Translations under genes and position numbers: made by a program
In this document: positions 1 to 11,993 of the stretch, one piece after another
Layout of the letters: each line of letters begins with the position of its first letter
Numbering within the stretch: the first letter of the stretch is position 1
Notes under the pieces: model-generated
Database searches by the model: none
The model's input: the letters and a program-made list of their open reading frames with translations, nothing else
What the model was told of the DNA's origin: nothing
NCBI GenBank assembly: GCA_037043455.1
Contig: JAWPHD010011283.1
Span: 21,346 to 85,345, forward strand
Reading direction: 5' to 3'
DNA length: 64,000 nt
DNA from: Cyrtodaria siliqua
Lineage: Eukaryota > Mollusca > Bivalvia > Adapedonta > Hiatellidae

Positions 1-1340
1 CAATGAAAGCTCGGACATGATCGAAAACCAGCCAGTTCGGATTAAATTCACCGGAGTTATGGCCTTGTTTTGCGGGAAAATGTCATATTAAGCCTTGTGA
101 ACACTCTAGCACCTTCATTTATTATTTGATCTTTACCAAATTTTCTTAGTTTGTTTATATCAATGAAAGCTCGGATAAGTTTGAAAACCAGTAAAATCGG
201 ATCAGTAACACCGGAGTTATGGCCCTTGTTTTTTCCTGGAAAATGCTATTTTCTGCCTTGTGAACGCTTTAGCACATTCATATATTATTTGATCTGTACT
301 AAACTTGCACAGATTGTTAATACCAATGAAAGCTTACATAAGTTTGAAAAACAGCTGAATTGGTTCAGTAACACCAGAGTTATGGCCCTTGTTTTTTCTG
401 ACAAAAAATTGCTATTTTCTGTCTTGTTAACACTATAGCACCTTCATTTATTATTTGATCTTTATCAAACTTGCAAAGATTGTTAATATCAATAAAAGCT
501 CGGACATGTTTGAAAATCAGATATATCGGATCAGTGACACCCGAGTTATGGCCCTTGTTTTTTTTCTAAAAAAAGCCATTTTCTGTCTTGTTGACACTCT
601 AGCACCTTCATTTATTATTTGATCTTTACCAAACTTACAATGATTGTTATTATCATCGAAAACTCGGACAAGTTCGAAAACTAGACAAATTGAATGAGTA
701 ACAGCAGAGTTATGACCCTTGATTTTCTGAAAAATGCCATATTCTGCCTACCTCCATTTCATTTTCCATCCGGTATTTACCAAACTTTAAGAGATTGTTA
801 ATATCAACGAAAGCTCGGACAAGTTCGAAAACCGGCTATATCGGACCAGGAACACCAGAGTTATGTGCCCTTGAATTATTGAAATATGCCATTTCAGCCT
901 TGTGAACACAACACTCTAGCACCTTCATTTTGTATTCGATCTTTCCCAAACTTTGCCAGATTGTTGATATCAATGAAAGCTCTAAAGAGTTTGAGAATGA
1001 GGCAGATCGAAAAAGTAAATGTTTAAAAAAAATAAAAATAAAAATAAAAATCCCTTGGATCAGTTTTACAAATAGAGTTTCAGGGAAGAACTTCAAAAAT
1101 CTTGGCTGAAACTACAAGAGATAAAGGTTTAATATTTTTTATTTATTATCAACTTTTGGATCCTCTATCAAGTTTGTTCAAATGGTGAACCTGGGGTCAA
1201 ATTTGGGCCCCGCCCCGGGGGTAAAGAGTAGAGCGATACAGGCCCTCTTGGGCCTCCTGTTTATTTATTTTTATCCAACTTGGCCAGATTATTGACGTTA
1301 ATTAAAGGTTGGACAAGTTCGAAAACCAGCCAGATTGGAT
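1..1340 (-). repeat. Tandem-core element array, about 160-bp monomers
   Basis: Monomers recur at about 160 bp. Each holds CTCGGACAAGTTCGAAAACC, an AGTTATGGCCCTTG-like phrase, a run of T, then TTATTTGATCTTTACCAAAC. The terminal head occurs inverted near 1262 (AGGAGGCCCAAGAGGGCC on the minus strand), so the array runs on the minus strand. The same family fills 26.6-28.5 kb. No protein is coded; the small ORFs follow the repeats. Confidence 0.8.
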
Positions 1341-1344
1341 AGCT

Positions 1345-4300
1345 TTTTATATACGATTAGTTTCTCAACTTTGTACTAAGATATTATCAAATGTTTTAGA
1401 AAGGTTAAGCTGTGCAATTTGACACTGCATCTTGTTTTGATAAATGTAAGGTTTTGCTAGCATGATGAATTGCTCAAAACTGTATCTTTACTATTTCCAA
1501 ATAAAATATCTGTTTCTGTTAAAGTTACGAATGCTGTATTGCATTTTTCTGTTATATAAGTTTGAAGTTTTGACCAGAATTATTTTACTGTTCCACTGTG
1601 AGTTCCAAAACAGATGTTGGATAGTTTCAGGCGCATTATTGCAAAAGCTGCAAATATTAATAATATTAATTTTAGATAAAAGGTAATTTGTTCCAAGTAT
1701 CCTATGGTTGATTCTAAATTGGAACCAAAGTAACTTAGGATCTTTTGTTAATTTTATAAAGTAAGGCATACAATCTTTCAAATTCAAAGTTTGGAACACT
1801 AACTACATCATTTTTCCATTTACCTTATGCATTGGGATATATATTATTTCTAATCATGATGTCATATATGTTTCGACAGCCTTTCTCATTTTGTAGAATT
1901 AAGGATAGGATTAGTGGGCGTATAGGGTTTGGGCTGTTACACGCTAGATGCACAATATTCAGTTTTGCCAAATAATTCCTGACAGCAGTTATAATGCCTT
2001 CATATACAAGAAAACTGGACTGTATATTAAAGTGTTCATTAAATTCTATGTATGAATAAAGATTTCCATTTTTGTTTAAAATGTCATTGATAAAAGTTAA
2101 AAGTATTAGTGGAAAGTATTTTATTTTTAGAAATAAATGCACAAACACCATTCCTAAATTTATTTGTTTTAAGACTTATCTATACAGACGAATCGAAATT
2201 GAAAAATGTATAGCACTTGCGAACGATAAATTAGAGACCCATGAGACAAAATGGCGAAACTTTATTAACTGATCGACCAAGTATAATTATTAGACACCAA
2301 ATTAGACAAACCGAAACTCTACTTCTTTCATCGTACATTTTCACTTCTTCTATCTGTATTATTTGTCTGTCTTACTTCTCTTCCTTTCTTCTATAAACTA
2401 TTTTCTTCATCTACTCTCTACATAACTAAACTGTTTCACTGGAAATCTTTGTTGGTTAAGTCTATGAACATATCATGAATAAAATACTGTTTGATAGCAT
2501 ATATATATGTATCTTGATAATATCGTTATGCATTATTGTATGATATGACTTACAAATGTTTTCTTGTGAAATAAAATATTATATTATAAAAAATTTAAAA
2601 GTCTAAAACACACTATAGCCTCCGACCTTAATACCTGGGTTATACCATATACTGAGTGAGTGAAGTTGTTGCCAAGATATTGGTTACTTGATCAGCAAAA
2701 TATTTGTAACTGATAAGAACATCATTCAAAAAAGGATTTTGCATTCTATTTAAATTTTGTTTAATGTAATCTGTTTCGAATTTAAATATATTATTAATAA
2801 TCGGACAGAACATTTTCATGAGATTACTATTTATTTTCGGTCTGAGATATTCGAAGGATCCATGCTATTTTTTTCTGTCTGAACTTTTTCACTTCTACCA
2901 TTCTAGACCTCCATATTTATAATCTTAAATAATGGTAGCTCTTTTATTCCAAATTATTCCAAAGAATAGTGTTTGTATTAATGTGATTTTATCTACTGGA
3001 GGATTTGGTAATCCAGTAATTAAATGGTTAAGTTTTGAGAGGTCCAATCTTTTTAAAACAACAAGTTTACCAATAGGAGCGAGTATTCCGTTTAGACCAA
3101 ACAGCAAGTATTATTTTGATTTCTTCAATTTTGGAATTGTAATTAATATTTACCAATGAGTTTAAGTCTGTTGTAAATTTCACACCTAAAACAGTAAAAA
3201 CACCATTTTCCCAACAAAGATTGTACTCAGGACATAGTTTGACGTTATTATTTATTCTTGATCCAAACTTTATAACTTTTGTTTTGTCTGTATTGATATT
3301 AAGGCATAGAATTTTAATGTTAATAAATACTGAAAGGTGATTGAGTTTATACAACGATTCTCTGGAGCCATCTAGAGTCAAACTTGTGTCATCAGCATAT
3401 TGTGATACTAAATATTCTTTGTCATCAATATTAATAATGTTGGTATCTGGATTACTTCTTAGTAATATTGCTAATACTTCGGCGCAGAGGATGAACAGAT
3501 AAGGTGACAGTCATACCTGTATATGTAATTGCTCCTTCTATTGACTGTTTTAAATGTTCGTTTAATTTTGGTATATTGACATTTTTTAAAACTTCATTCA
3601 AGTTGATATCTTCTGTTTCTTTAGCTTCATATGATTTTTTAAATGTGATCTTGTTTCATTCAAAATTTCATTCTGTGTTTTTAAAACAGTCCCATTGGAA
3701 GATATCAAGGTCCAGGGTTCATGTATTCTGAGACATAATTCCTGCTTTCTAAACTGCAGAAATAGTTAGAATTATTTTCACCTTCATTTATCCATTTCGC
3801 TTTAGACCTTACAAAAATACACTCTAAATATCAAATAACTGTTTCCTTTTTTCTTCAAGTAGTTCATAATTTGTTTCTGTTTCTTTTTCCAGAATGTCTA
3901 TTTGTTTTAAAATGCAACTTTCTTTATTTACTTCCACTTTTTTTATAGGATGAGTATGCTATTTTTTTACCTTTAATTTCTATATTAAGTAAAGTCTCAA
4001 AAATAATTGTTCATCTATATTGAATCTTAAATCTTGTATTGGTGTGTTGCTTATATCCAAGTTATAATTTTGGTTTTCTGAGGCATATTGTCTTTTAGTG
4101 TTATCTATAACTATTTTTAATTCTTCGACATATTTTGCATCTTTTAGTAAAGAGTTATTAAATTTCCTGTAGGACTGAGCTTTTATAAATTCCACAAACT
4201 CAAACTGTATAAAAGTCATTGAATGATCTGTACGGTATCCTGGGAGAATTGTTGAATCATCTAAATCAGTATATAAACTATATGATATTAAAAAGAAATA

Positions 4301-4795
4301 TAATCTAGCGTTTTTCAACGGATTTTTTCGAAACCAACTTTTTTCCAAATGTTCTCTCCAACAGTCAATAAAATTGTTTTCTACAATTAATTCCAAAAGT
4401 GTATCACGGGCATTTGGATTATAAAAATTAACATGTATGTGTCGACACCTGGGTTTAAAATCAAATTGAAATCGCCGGTAATTATACAAGGGTTATCATA
4501 TTTTGATAAGCTTCGGTAAAAGTTGGGAGAATCTCTATTCGGTCCATATACATTAATCAGGGTAATATTTTTGTCCCGAACGCTTGCATCTAAAATAAGC
4601 ATGTTACCATCTGTGTCACTTTCTGTCCTCTTAAGCTTAAAATCGAAGTTGTTATTAATTAAAGTTGCTACCCCTCTTGACTGACCTGTAAAGCTACTGA
4701 AAAAAAAAAAAACTTTCAAAACCCCACTGTGTTCGTATGTAGTTTTCTTTGTGAAATGTGTATCCTGTAGGAAGTAAATTGAAAAATGTTTACTT
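1345..4795 (-). mobile_element. Dead L1/Tx1-like LINE, 5'-truncated and internally deleted
   Basis: In several frames on the minus strand: endonuclease pieces FLQDTHFTKK (about 4755), SRGVATLINNN, INVYGPNRDSPNFY, ITGDFNLILNPG and LPGYRTDHSM (4790-4200). Next comes the linker to about 3520, then the reverse-transcriptase palm box QYADDTSLTLDG (about 3400). Downstream are FTVLGVKFTTDLNSL and IGKLVVLKRLDLSKLNHLI (3250-2930). The C-terminus at 1491-2150 includes CSFCNNAPETIQHLFW, a zinc-knuckle remnant lacking its last cysteine. The element starts inside the endonuclease, lacks the first RT motifs, and has many frameshifts. It sits inside the tandem-core array. Confidence 0.85.
2158..2610 (+). 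mobile_element. 3' end of a second L1-like LINE nested in the first
   Basis: Plus-strand residues RRIEIEKCIALANDKLETHE then TKWRNFIN and a stop resemble the C-terminal tail of L1-like ORF2 proteins. About 320 bp of AT-rich 3' UTR follows and ends in an A-rich stretch near 2600. It interrupts the minus-strand LINE between its FADQVTNIL segment and its INDILNKNG segment. Edges are approximate. Confidence 0.6.
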
Positions 4796-5400
4796 TTTTA
4801 AAAAACTTGACCATATTGTTGATATTAATAAAAGCTCGGACAATTTCGAAAACCAGCCAGATCGGATAAGTAACACCAGAGTTATGGTCCATGTTTACTG
4901 AAAATGCCATATTTATCCTTGTGAATAATTGGGCACCTTTGTTTTGTATTTGATTTATCAAACTTGGCCAGATTTTGTTGATATTAAATAGCTCGGACAA
5001 GTTCCCACATCAAGAACCCAGCTCCTTATTGGAAGAGGAACACCACAGTTACAGGATATTCAAACATTTTAGCCCCAACAATTTGTATTTGATATTTACC
5101 AAAACTTGGCCAGATTGTTAATATTAACAAAAGCTCGGACAATTTCGAAAACCAGCCAAATCGGATTAGTAACACTGGAGTTTTAATGATATTAGCATCC
5201 TGCCAAAGATTGGTTAAGATCAGATGAGAAACGAAGGAGCTAGTATTCACCAGGCAGAATATGGCATTTTTTAATTAATCAAGAGCCATAACTCTAGAGT
5301 AACTAATCCAATATAGCTGGTTTTCAAACTTGTTCGAGCTTTCAGTGCTACCAACAATCTGAGTAAGTTTGGTAAAGATCAGGGCTCTATTTAATAAAAC
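4796..5400. repeat. Second piece of the tandem-core array
   Basis: Monomers of the 1-1340 family (AGCTCGGACAATTTCGAAAACC twice, plus diverged and one inverted piece at 5265-5390). The LINE separates the two pieces. Confidence 0.7.
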
Positions 5401-5724
5401 ATCTAACGATAAGTCTCAAAACTTCACATTTTTGCACCTAAGCATTCAATGTAGACAATTAATTGTGCATTATGTGCAGAGATATCAGATGTATAAGAAA
5501 ATGAAATGAAATCGCGTTCATTTGTGAATTGTAAATCGAAGTAAAGAATTTAAGAAATTAACTTCCGATCAAAACTGTTTAAGTTGTTTCATAAAACCGG
5601 GCCCAGGTAAGGCAAAATGACATTGATAAACACTTCCAAGATTGCCGCCTGCCCCTTTATCAGCTCATTAGCAGTGAGAAGTTTACTCTTAGCTCCCTAA
5701 GCAGTTCCTAGCTCCTAATCAGAT
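5400..5724. other. No feature seen
   Basis: AT-rich sequence without a coding signature or clear repeat. Confidence 0.5.
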
Positions 5725-5975
5725 CATAATTAAAATACGCTGACTATTCCTTACAGTTCCTAATTAAAATATTTCGACTGATCTTTATAGTTCCTAATTA
5801 AAATACGCGGATTATTCCTTAGTTCCTAATTAAAATAGTTTGACTGACCCTTATAGTTTCTAATTAAAATAGTTTGACTGACCCTTATAGTTCCTAATTA
5901 AAATACTTCAACAGATCCTTATAGTTCCTAATTAAAATAGTTTGACTGATGCTTACCTTATTAAAATATTTTGAT
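5725..5975 (+). repeat. Minisatellite, about 35-bp unit
   Basis: About seven diverged copies of a unit containing TTCCTAATTAAAATA and GACTGATCCTTATAG. AT-rich and non-coding. Confidence 0.85.
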
Positions 5976-6079
5976 TGATCCTTTGAACTATCTGGTAGAT
6001 CCAATTAGATGTTCTATTAGTTATTATGAAGGAGGAACTGGAACTAGGAACCAGTTTTGGTTTGTTTGAATAGAGTTTT

Positions 6080-6660
6080 ATGTCATTTTTAACACATGTT
6101 AGGCCATATATGATGGCTGATTTTTGTCGAACCTGCTTGCGGACATTCCGACATAGTTGTCACAATGGCGGTTCGGTGTATGTGCGTCTGTCCGTCCGAT
6201 CTTGTCCGGGATATAACCGTGTCATGCATAGAGGGATTTTGAAATAACTTGGCACAATTGATCACCATAAGAGGACGATGCGTCGCACGCAACACTTAGG
6301 CATCCAGCTCAAAGGTCAATGTCACACTTAGAGGTCATTCAGTTCGAGGTCATGCAGTTCGATCTTGTCTGGGTTGTAACTTTGTCATGCATAAAGGGAT
6401 TTTGATATTACTTGTCACAAATTATCACTATGACAGGACGATGTGTCGCGCATAGAGGGATTTTGAAATAACTTTGCACAAATGATCACCACAAGAGGAC
6501 GATGTGTCTCGTACAACACTCGAGCCTACATCTCAGTCACACTTAGAGGTCATGCAGTCCGATCTTGCCAGAGCTATGACTTTGTCATGCATAGAAGAAT
6601 CTTGAAATTACTTGGCACAAATGATTTCAGATATTAATACAATATTTTGTACGTTTCCAT
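6080..6660 (+). repeat. Diverged tandem repeat, 160-190 bp unit
   Basis: GATCTTGTC...TGTCATGCATA followed by GGGATTTTGAAAT recurs near 6200, 6361 and 6551, with AGGACGATG in each unit. It fits the general tandem-core type; no clear ends were found. Confidence 0.6.
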
Positions 6661-6764
6661 GTTCTAAGTTTCCACTGCTGCTTTCAGCAATGTCTAACCT
6701 TTAACCCTAGTCCCCTCGCAAAATGTATATCTGTAAACTGGCGGGCTCGACATTTTGCCCGTGG

Positions 6765-6905
6765 GCATCTAGTTTGTTGTAGAGGCAGATTTCCCATTTT
6801 TCCTGGATAGAACCAGTACTGCATACCTTCCACAATCCAGTATCGACACCTTCTCATACGGATCAACACTCTCTCATTTGACAAGTCCAGCTCCCAGTGA
6901 ACCAA
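6765..6905 (-). mobile_element. SINE body fragment
   Basis: Shares CCTGGATAGAACCAGTACTG and the following CATTCCAC-like and AGCTCCCAGTGA stretches with the tRNA-derived SINE at 15074-15322, but lacks the promoter boxes. A 5'-truncated relic. Confidence 0.55.
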
Positions 6906-7537
6906 TTTTGGGATTTGATAGCACACTATGGCAGGAGAAACGACTTGAAGTTTAGACTTATTATACTTAGATGTACGAGGACAACACTGATTAGAACTGT
7001 TAATCAAAATAGGGTTGAGCTCATCGATGAATTTTTCCACGAACTCCCGAGGTATATTTAAGAACACATAATTTCTCCACTACATCAGGTCTATCTTCTG
7101 CTTATCCCAAACCGCTGCTGGGGACCGAGCTATATAGTTGTCTACCAATTAATCTTTCTGGTATACCTTTTCTGTTTTGTGAGCTTTTAGATTAGTGAGT
7201 TGATGATATACACTGGGAAGTGGTCGGATACATTACTGGCATACTTGTAAATTTTGCTTATGAATTCAATTTGTGGGTCAGTATTTTCATAAAATAGAAG
7301 AGATAATTGGTGCACCCTAGAACCTCGTTTTTGGCTGGCGAGGATTTCTTTATTAACACTGTCAGGTTTAATTGGGATGACAATAGGGTAAGCGTGAGGT
7401 TTGTTGCACCATAGAACCTTGTTTAAACCCCTAGCGGACTTTTTGCCACATAAAGTTCCAAGGGGATACCCCTATCATCATATATTTTGTTTGTGGTGAT
7501 AATCAACACAAAGTGTGTATAGGTTTGAAAATAAACA
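6906..7537. other. No feature seen
   Basis: Unique-looking AT-rich sequence; short ORFs show no recognisable domain. Confidence 0.4.
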
Positions 7538-7539
7538 TA

Positions 7540-7836
7540 CCGTATCGTTTCCAATTAGGGCCCCCGGGGGCGTGACATTTTCGAAAGGGGGGAGCGCTTA
7601 TTAGAACGCTTTTCGTAAGCCAGTACACATTTTAATTTCCTTTATATATAATGCTAAAAAAATGTTGTGTTACTGAAATATGGAGTTAAATTCATAAGTG
7701 TGTGTATACTGTTTCTTGGATTTTAACCACTTTTCTTGGATATTAACCACTTTTACACCTCACGGTAAGATTTTTTTTTTTTAAAAGTTAGTTGGGGACG
7801 CTAATTAGAGGGGAGCGCTAGTTAGAAACAATACGG
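7540..7836. mobile_element. 297-bp MITE with TA duplication
   Basis: Inverted ends CCGTATCGTTTCCAATTAG (left) and its near-complement at the right (CTAGTTAGAAACAATACGG on the plus strand). TA lies immediately outside each end (7538-7539, 7837-7838), as for Tc1/mariner-type insertion. There is no ORF. Confidence 0.65.
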
Positions 7837-8374
7837 TAGGTGACTTTAATGCAGTTGTCTAAATTTTAAAAAATGTCATAATTTGTGTCAAATTATGTTG
7901 CTTTATAAACTGTGTGAAGTTTTAATCAAATGCTTTGATTCACTGGAAAGTTGTGGCCAACATCTTGCACTTGTGAGGCGGACCCAACCTTCACAAAAAG
8001 TACTAACGTGCTTTTAATTTCAATCCACGCTGGCAGTTTAATAAAGACCCGAAACCACCTGATAGAAACACATTTTAATCTATTACATACTTATAACAAA
8101 AATCTTTCCAAGTATGAATCACAAAAACAACAACATCTTAACAAGTTTACCAATATGATTGCATATTTTAATGTACAGGGTTAATAGGTACATGTACATT
8201 GTAATGAAATACGTGCACTTACTGATTGGAAATTACTGTATATACATGTGACCTCTAATTAAAGTATATCCATTGCTTAAACTGTTATTAAGAGTTCTGT
8301 TCATCTTCCAAATACTATCATTTCCATTGAATCAATTCTACTATCTACATAAATATAGGTTATTAGATTTGTAT
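7837..8374. other. No feature seen
   Basis: AT-rich sequence with one short plus ORF (7951-8184) that has no recognisable domain. Confidence 0.4.
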
Positions 8375-8388
8375 TTGGATATATGCAC

Positions 8389-8769
8389 CGAACTGAATTG
8401 GGGTTTTAAGGCGCACCAACACATGAAAAGGTTATATGGCGCCTAACAGGCATCAACATGCCAGGCTCATCTTCCATGTACATCGAGATAAAATATGGAA
8501 AATGGGCCTAGATCCTTCTCACCCTGAACTGCAGAGTTGCTGGAGCCACGTTATTGTTTTTCTGCCACTGCTCTTTTGATGCGAGCGAGATAGCACCTGA
8601 AACAATGCAGGGATCATGATGAAGACCTTTAATGAACATGAACAAAAAATGATAAAATGAACACGAATTTGGGGGGATTCTACCCCTCTGCCTACCCATC
8701 CAAAGGGATCTGCAGTGGCCCTATTCTTTGCCCCGTGACCAAACGGGGCCCCCGGGAACCACACGGGGC
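8389..8769 (+). mobile_element. SINE-like retroposon with 14-bp target duplication
   Basis: The head CTGAATTGGGGTTTTAAGG and the 3' end CCACACGGGG match the copy at 44750-45156. The element is bounded by TTGGATATATGCAC at 8375-8388 and 8770-8783, a perfect direct repeat. It has no ORF and no poly(A) tail. The duplication length suits LINE-type target-primed insertion. No tRNA boxes were recognised. Confidence 0.8.
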
Positions 8770-8783
8770 TTGGATATATGCAC

Positions 8784-9340
8784 GAGTTCTTTCTAGTGCA
8801 TATATCCCAATATAAATCTAATAACCTTTTTATTGCATACACATTTTTAAATTAGATCAAGAAAATAGATTTAACATTTTATTTTCTTATTTTCACCAAA
8901 AACATTTATTTGAAACAAACATTTTGTCGTTACATCATAGATCAACATTGTTTACATCACGTGACATACTTTCTTTGACATGAACAGAAAACTGCACCAA
9001 TCAAGAACGAGTATACATTACACACCCAATATGACTTTACTACACATCAATATGAGCGAATATTGACGTTTCCTGTTACATTGAAAGCAAACGGATCTTG
9101 TAAATGAGTATGCAATAAAATTAGAATATCTACATGATGCTATGATTTATAAATACAAAACGGCATATTTATACTGGATGGGCGCTCTCTGGGAGTATGT
9201 ATGTCACCTCCCGGAGCCCTATTTCAGAACGTATGACTAAATAATGACACATGACTATTTTGGCAAAGTCTGGTGAAGACATGAAGAGGTTATAGGCAAT
9301 GTTCAGATAAATGAAAAGGCCTATGGCCTGTAGAGACTCA
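8784..9340. other. No feature seen
   Basis: AT-rich 3' flank of LRPPRC without a recognised element. Confidence 0.4.
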
Positions 9341-10030
9341 ACTGGTATAGACTCACCATTTGTACAAGTTTTTATCCATGTACCTTGTGGTTTCAGAGAT
9401 TTTCAAAAGTTTTCCTCTAAACAAGTATCTGTAAAATTGTGAACGCTGAAACACAGGGCAAAATTTAGCCCCAGGGTTACTATTTAAACAAACTTGGCAG
9501 AGGTTGACATGCAATAGCTATTGTGGTTTCAGAATAGGAGATTTTTCAATTGTTTCCCTATACAAGTCTTATATGTAATACATGTAACCCCTTGGGTTGG
9601 GTCAAATTTGACACTAAGGTTACCATTAAAACAAAGTCAAGGGCTACATGCAAAATAACAGACCTCTAGCTCTTGTTTCAGAGATTTTTTTAACTATATT
9701 CCTATTCCTTTACAACTGTATGTAAATCTGTCATCACCGGGGTCACCATTTGAGCAAACTTGGTCGAGGACCAAAAGCTTAAGCTATATGCAAAATATGA
9801 GAGCTCTATGCCTTGTTGTTCCAAAGATGAAGATTTTTATCATTTCCCTGTATGAGTCTAAGTAAAACATGTGACCCTGGGGTGGGGCCAACTTGATGCT
9901 ACGGTCCCCATTTGGATACATTTGGTGACCATAAACTTACGATGCATGCTAAATATTAGACATCTAGCTCTTGTAGTTTCAGAGAAGTTTCTGTAAAACT
10001 GTGACACTATCAACATTTTCAGCGGGTATA
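9341..10030 (+). repeat. Tandem-core array, about 130-140 bp units
   Basis: Diverged monomers with GTTTCAGAGATTTT-like, TATGTAAAACTGTGACCCC-like and CACCATTTGAACAAACTTGG-like phrases. The same core family occurs at 28565-28960 and 60400-60640. Confidence 0.65.
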
Positions 10031-11350
10031 ACCCTGATGCCTAGATAGACTGGTTCCCTGCTGCTTATTGCTGACATATCATAATTAACAACAGGTACCT
10101 ACTTAATATAAGCTGGTTCCAGTAAACAAGCTTATGTAGGTTCACATCGTCTATTTGTTTTACAAACAACAGACCTGTGGAAAACACAAACCTTGTATGG
10201 ATACTGCAAAACTTATTTTTTCATGAAACCAAACACTTCTGCTAATAAAAACGAACAAGCAAAATGGGCGTTATGTTACTTATAAAAAAATAATGTTTAG
10301 CAAGTTTACAAACACTGGGACAAATGTCAACATTTACTCATCCTCTCACTCATTCACAGCTAGTGGTCTACTTTGACTTTTGACATTCATATCTATAACT
10401 GCCAGAAGCATGACGAGATGCAGAAGTCCAGACTCTATTGTGCCCATCGCGTCAGGTATTCCTTGACGTGTTCGTTGGCGGACGGACTATAAACCTTAGA
10501 ACTACACACACACACTGACGAGATGCAGTCAAGATATCCATTACATGTCCAGAATACAGTTACTGCCCATAAATAACTTGAAATTAAAAAAAAAGTTTTT
10601 TTTTTTTTATAAATAGCACACTTTTATATAGAACTATTTTCAAATGTACCAGGCAAGCACATCCCATCTTATTTGTGTTATTTAACCTTTAATTTGTCAT
10701 AACAACACTAACTGGCTTCCAGTGAAATGTGCCAACTGAATGTTCCAGTGAACGCTAAGTCCCTATACACCATCAATCAATATTATTTATGTTCGTTATT
10801 CCTCAGTTTTAATTCTCATATGCTTTATTCGGGTCCAATTGTAGAGGTGGCCCCTCAATTCAACATACATAGCAGAAATTGTAAGTACTTCAACGCTGGG
10901 ACTGTCAACATACATGTAATTACAAACCTAAGACTTACACTAAAGTCACCTCTATAAAATTAATAAATTTATAAATCACACTAAGAAAATATGCCAATAG
11001 ATAGGCCTGTGGCCTATTGACCCCAAAATGAATACCAAAAGGAGTCCGATCCTCCCACTGAAGCCCACATATAGTATATATATACCATATATGTTGTTCA
11101 ATTATGCCATGTTTGATAAGGTCAGTGATTTATTTACCTGTCATTTTTTTAGTCAAATACTCATTTTTTCCTAAAATGACACATTAAAATCCCAACATTT
11201 TAGGTATTTCCATAGACTCAATGATTTTGTCATTAAGTTGGAAATTGACTTACAGGACACATTTGTAGATAAAACACTGTAAGGTATGTACTGATGGACA
11301 GATCATTTTAAAGTAGTCTGTATGGCACATACAGGCACTACCTGCAGTTC
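10031..11350. other. 3' flank, no gene seen
   Basis: AT-rich sequence with small ORFs lacking any recognisable domain and no clear repeat structure. Confidence 0.35.
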
Positions 11351-11957
11351 TTTATTGACATTCACACTGCATTTTCCATTTTGTTTTTACATTACTCCAC
11401 ATTTCTGCACTTTTAATTTCTATATATGTTTTGTTCACATCCACTCCGGTAAATAATATCTGTCTGCCAATAGTCTTCATCTATTGGTGCCATTCTGCTC
11501 ATCAAACATCCACTTCAGGTGAGAGATTATCAGTTTGTCTAAAAGATGAGTTTTTATTTTGTCCAATCATATTCAGACATCTTGCACAGTTTCGCTTGTA
11601 GTTGCTGGTGCTTTTGGTTCAGTGTTCTGTCGGTATAATAAAAATAAATTTGTTATTGCCAAAACATTAACCTTCCTCCACAAAAGGTTGCTATATAAGC
11701 TTGGTATGACAGTCGCATTAAACAATTGTCAAATAGTGTCAATATATTAAAGATTATTTTATATTGCAAGTATTTTTTCAGTCTTTCTAAACCTAAATTT
11801 TAATTTACTTAATTTTGGATGGTTGAGTTTTCAGACACTCATTGGTTTTAATTATCCGAAAGTTCTTAAATCTGCGAGACACTGGAGGCATGAATATTAG
11901 TGGGAAAACTTTTTTTTCTTCACAAGAATTACCGGATCCACGGTATCTCCAAAAGTA
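11351..11957 (-). other. LRPPRC 3' UTR with candidate poly(A) signals
   Basis: Non-coding sequence after the stop. AATAAA on the minus strand occurs at 11558-11553 and 11356-11351, giving a 3' UTR of roughly 400 or 600 nt. No other feature was seen here. The end is inferred from the hexamers only. Confidence 0.4.
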
Positions 11958-11993
11958 TTACTTTGATAGTTTGTCTAGATATTGGACTTCCAT
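11958..11993 (-). CDS. LRPPRC: LRPPRC terminal coding exon and stop
   Basis: After an acceptor GGGTTTTGAGCAG the phase-0 frame reads MEVQYLDKLSK and then TAA. Human ends in FEFYAQQLRKLRENSS, so FEFYAQQLRKL and MEVQYLDKLSK agree in position and character. It has only 12 codons including the stop. The acceptor tract is modest, so a cDNA would settle it. Confidence 0.72.
   Translation of the reverse strand: MEVQYLDKLSK

Noticed and set aside
11460..11535. Alternative last LRPPRC exon (acceptor CTCATCTTTTAG)
   Set aside because: In the required phase it reads only two codons before a stop; the exon ending MEVQYLDKLSK fits the family C-terminus better.
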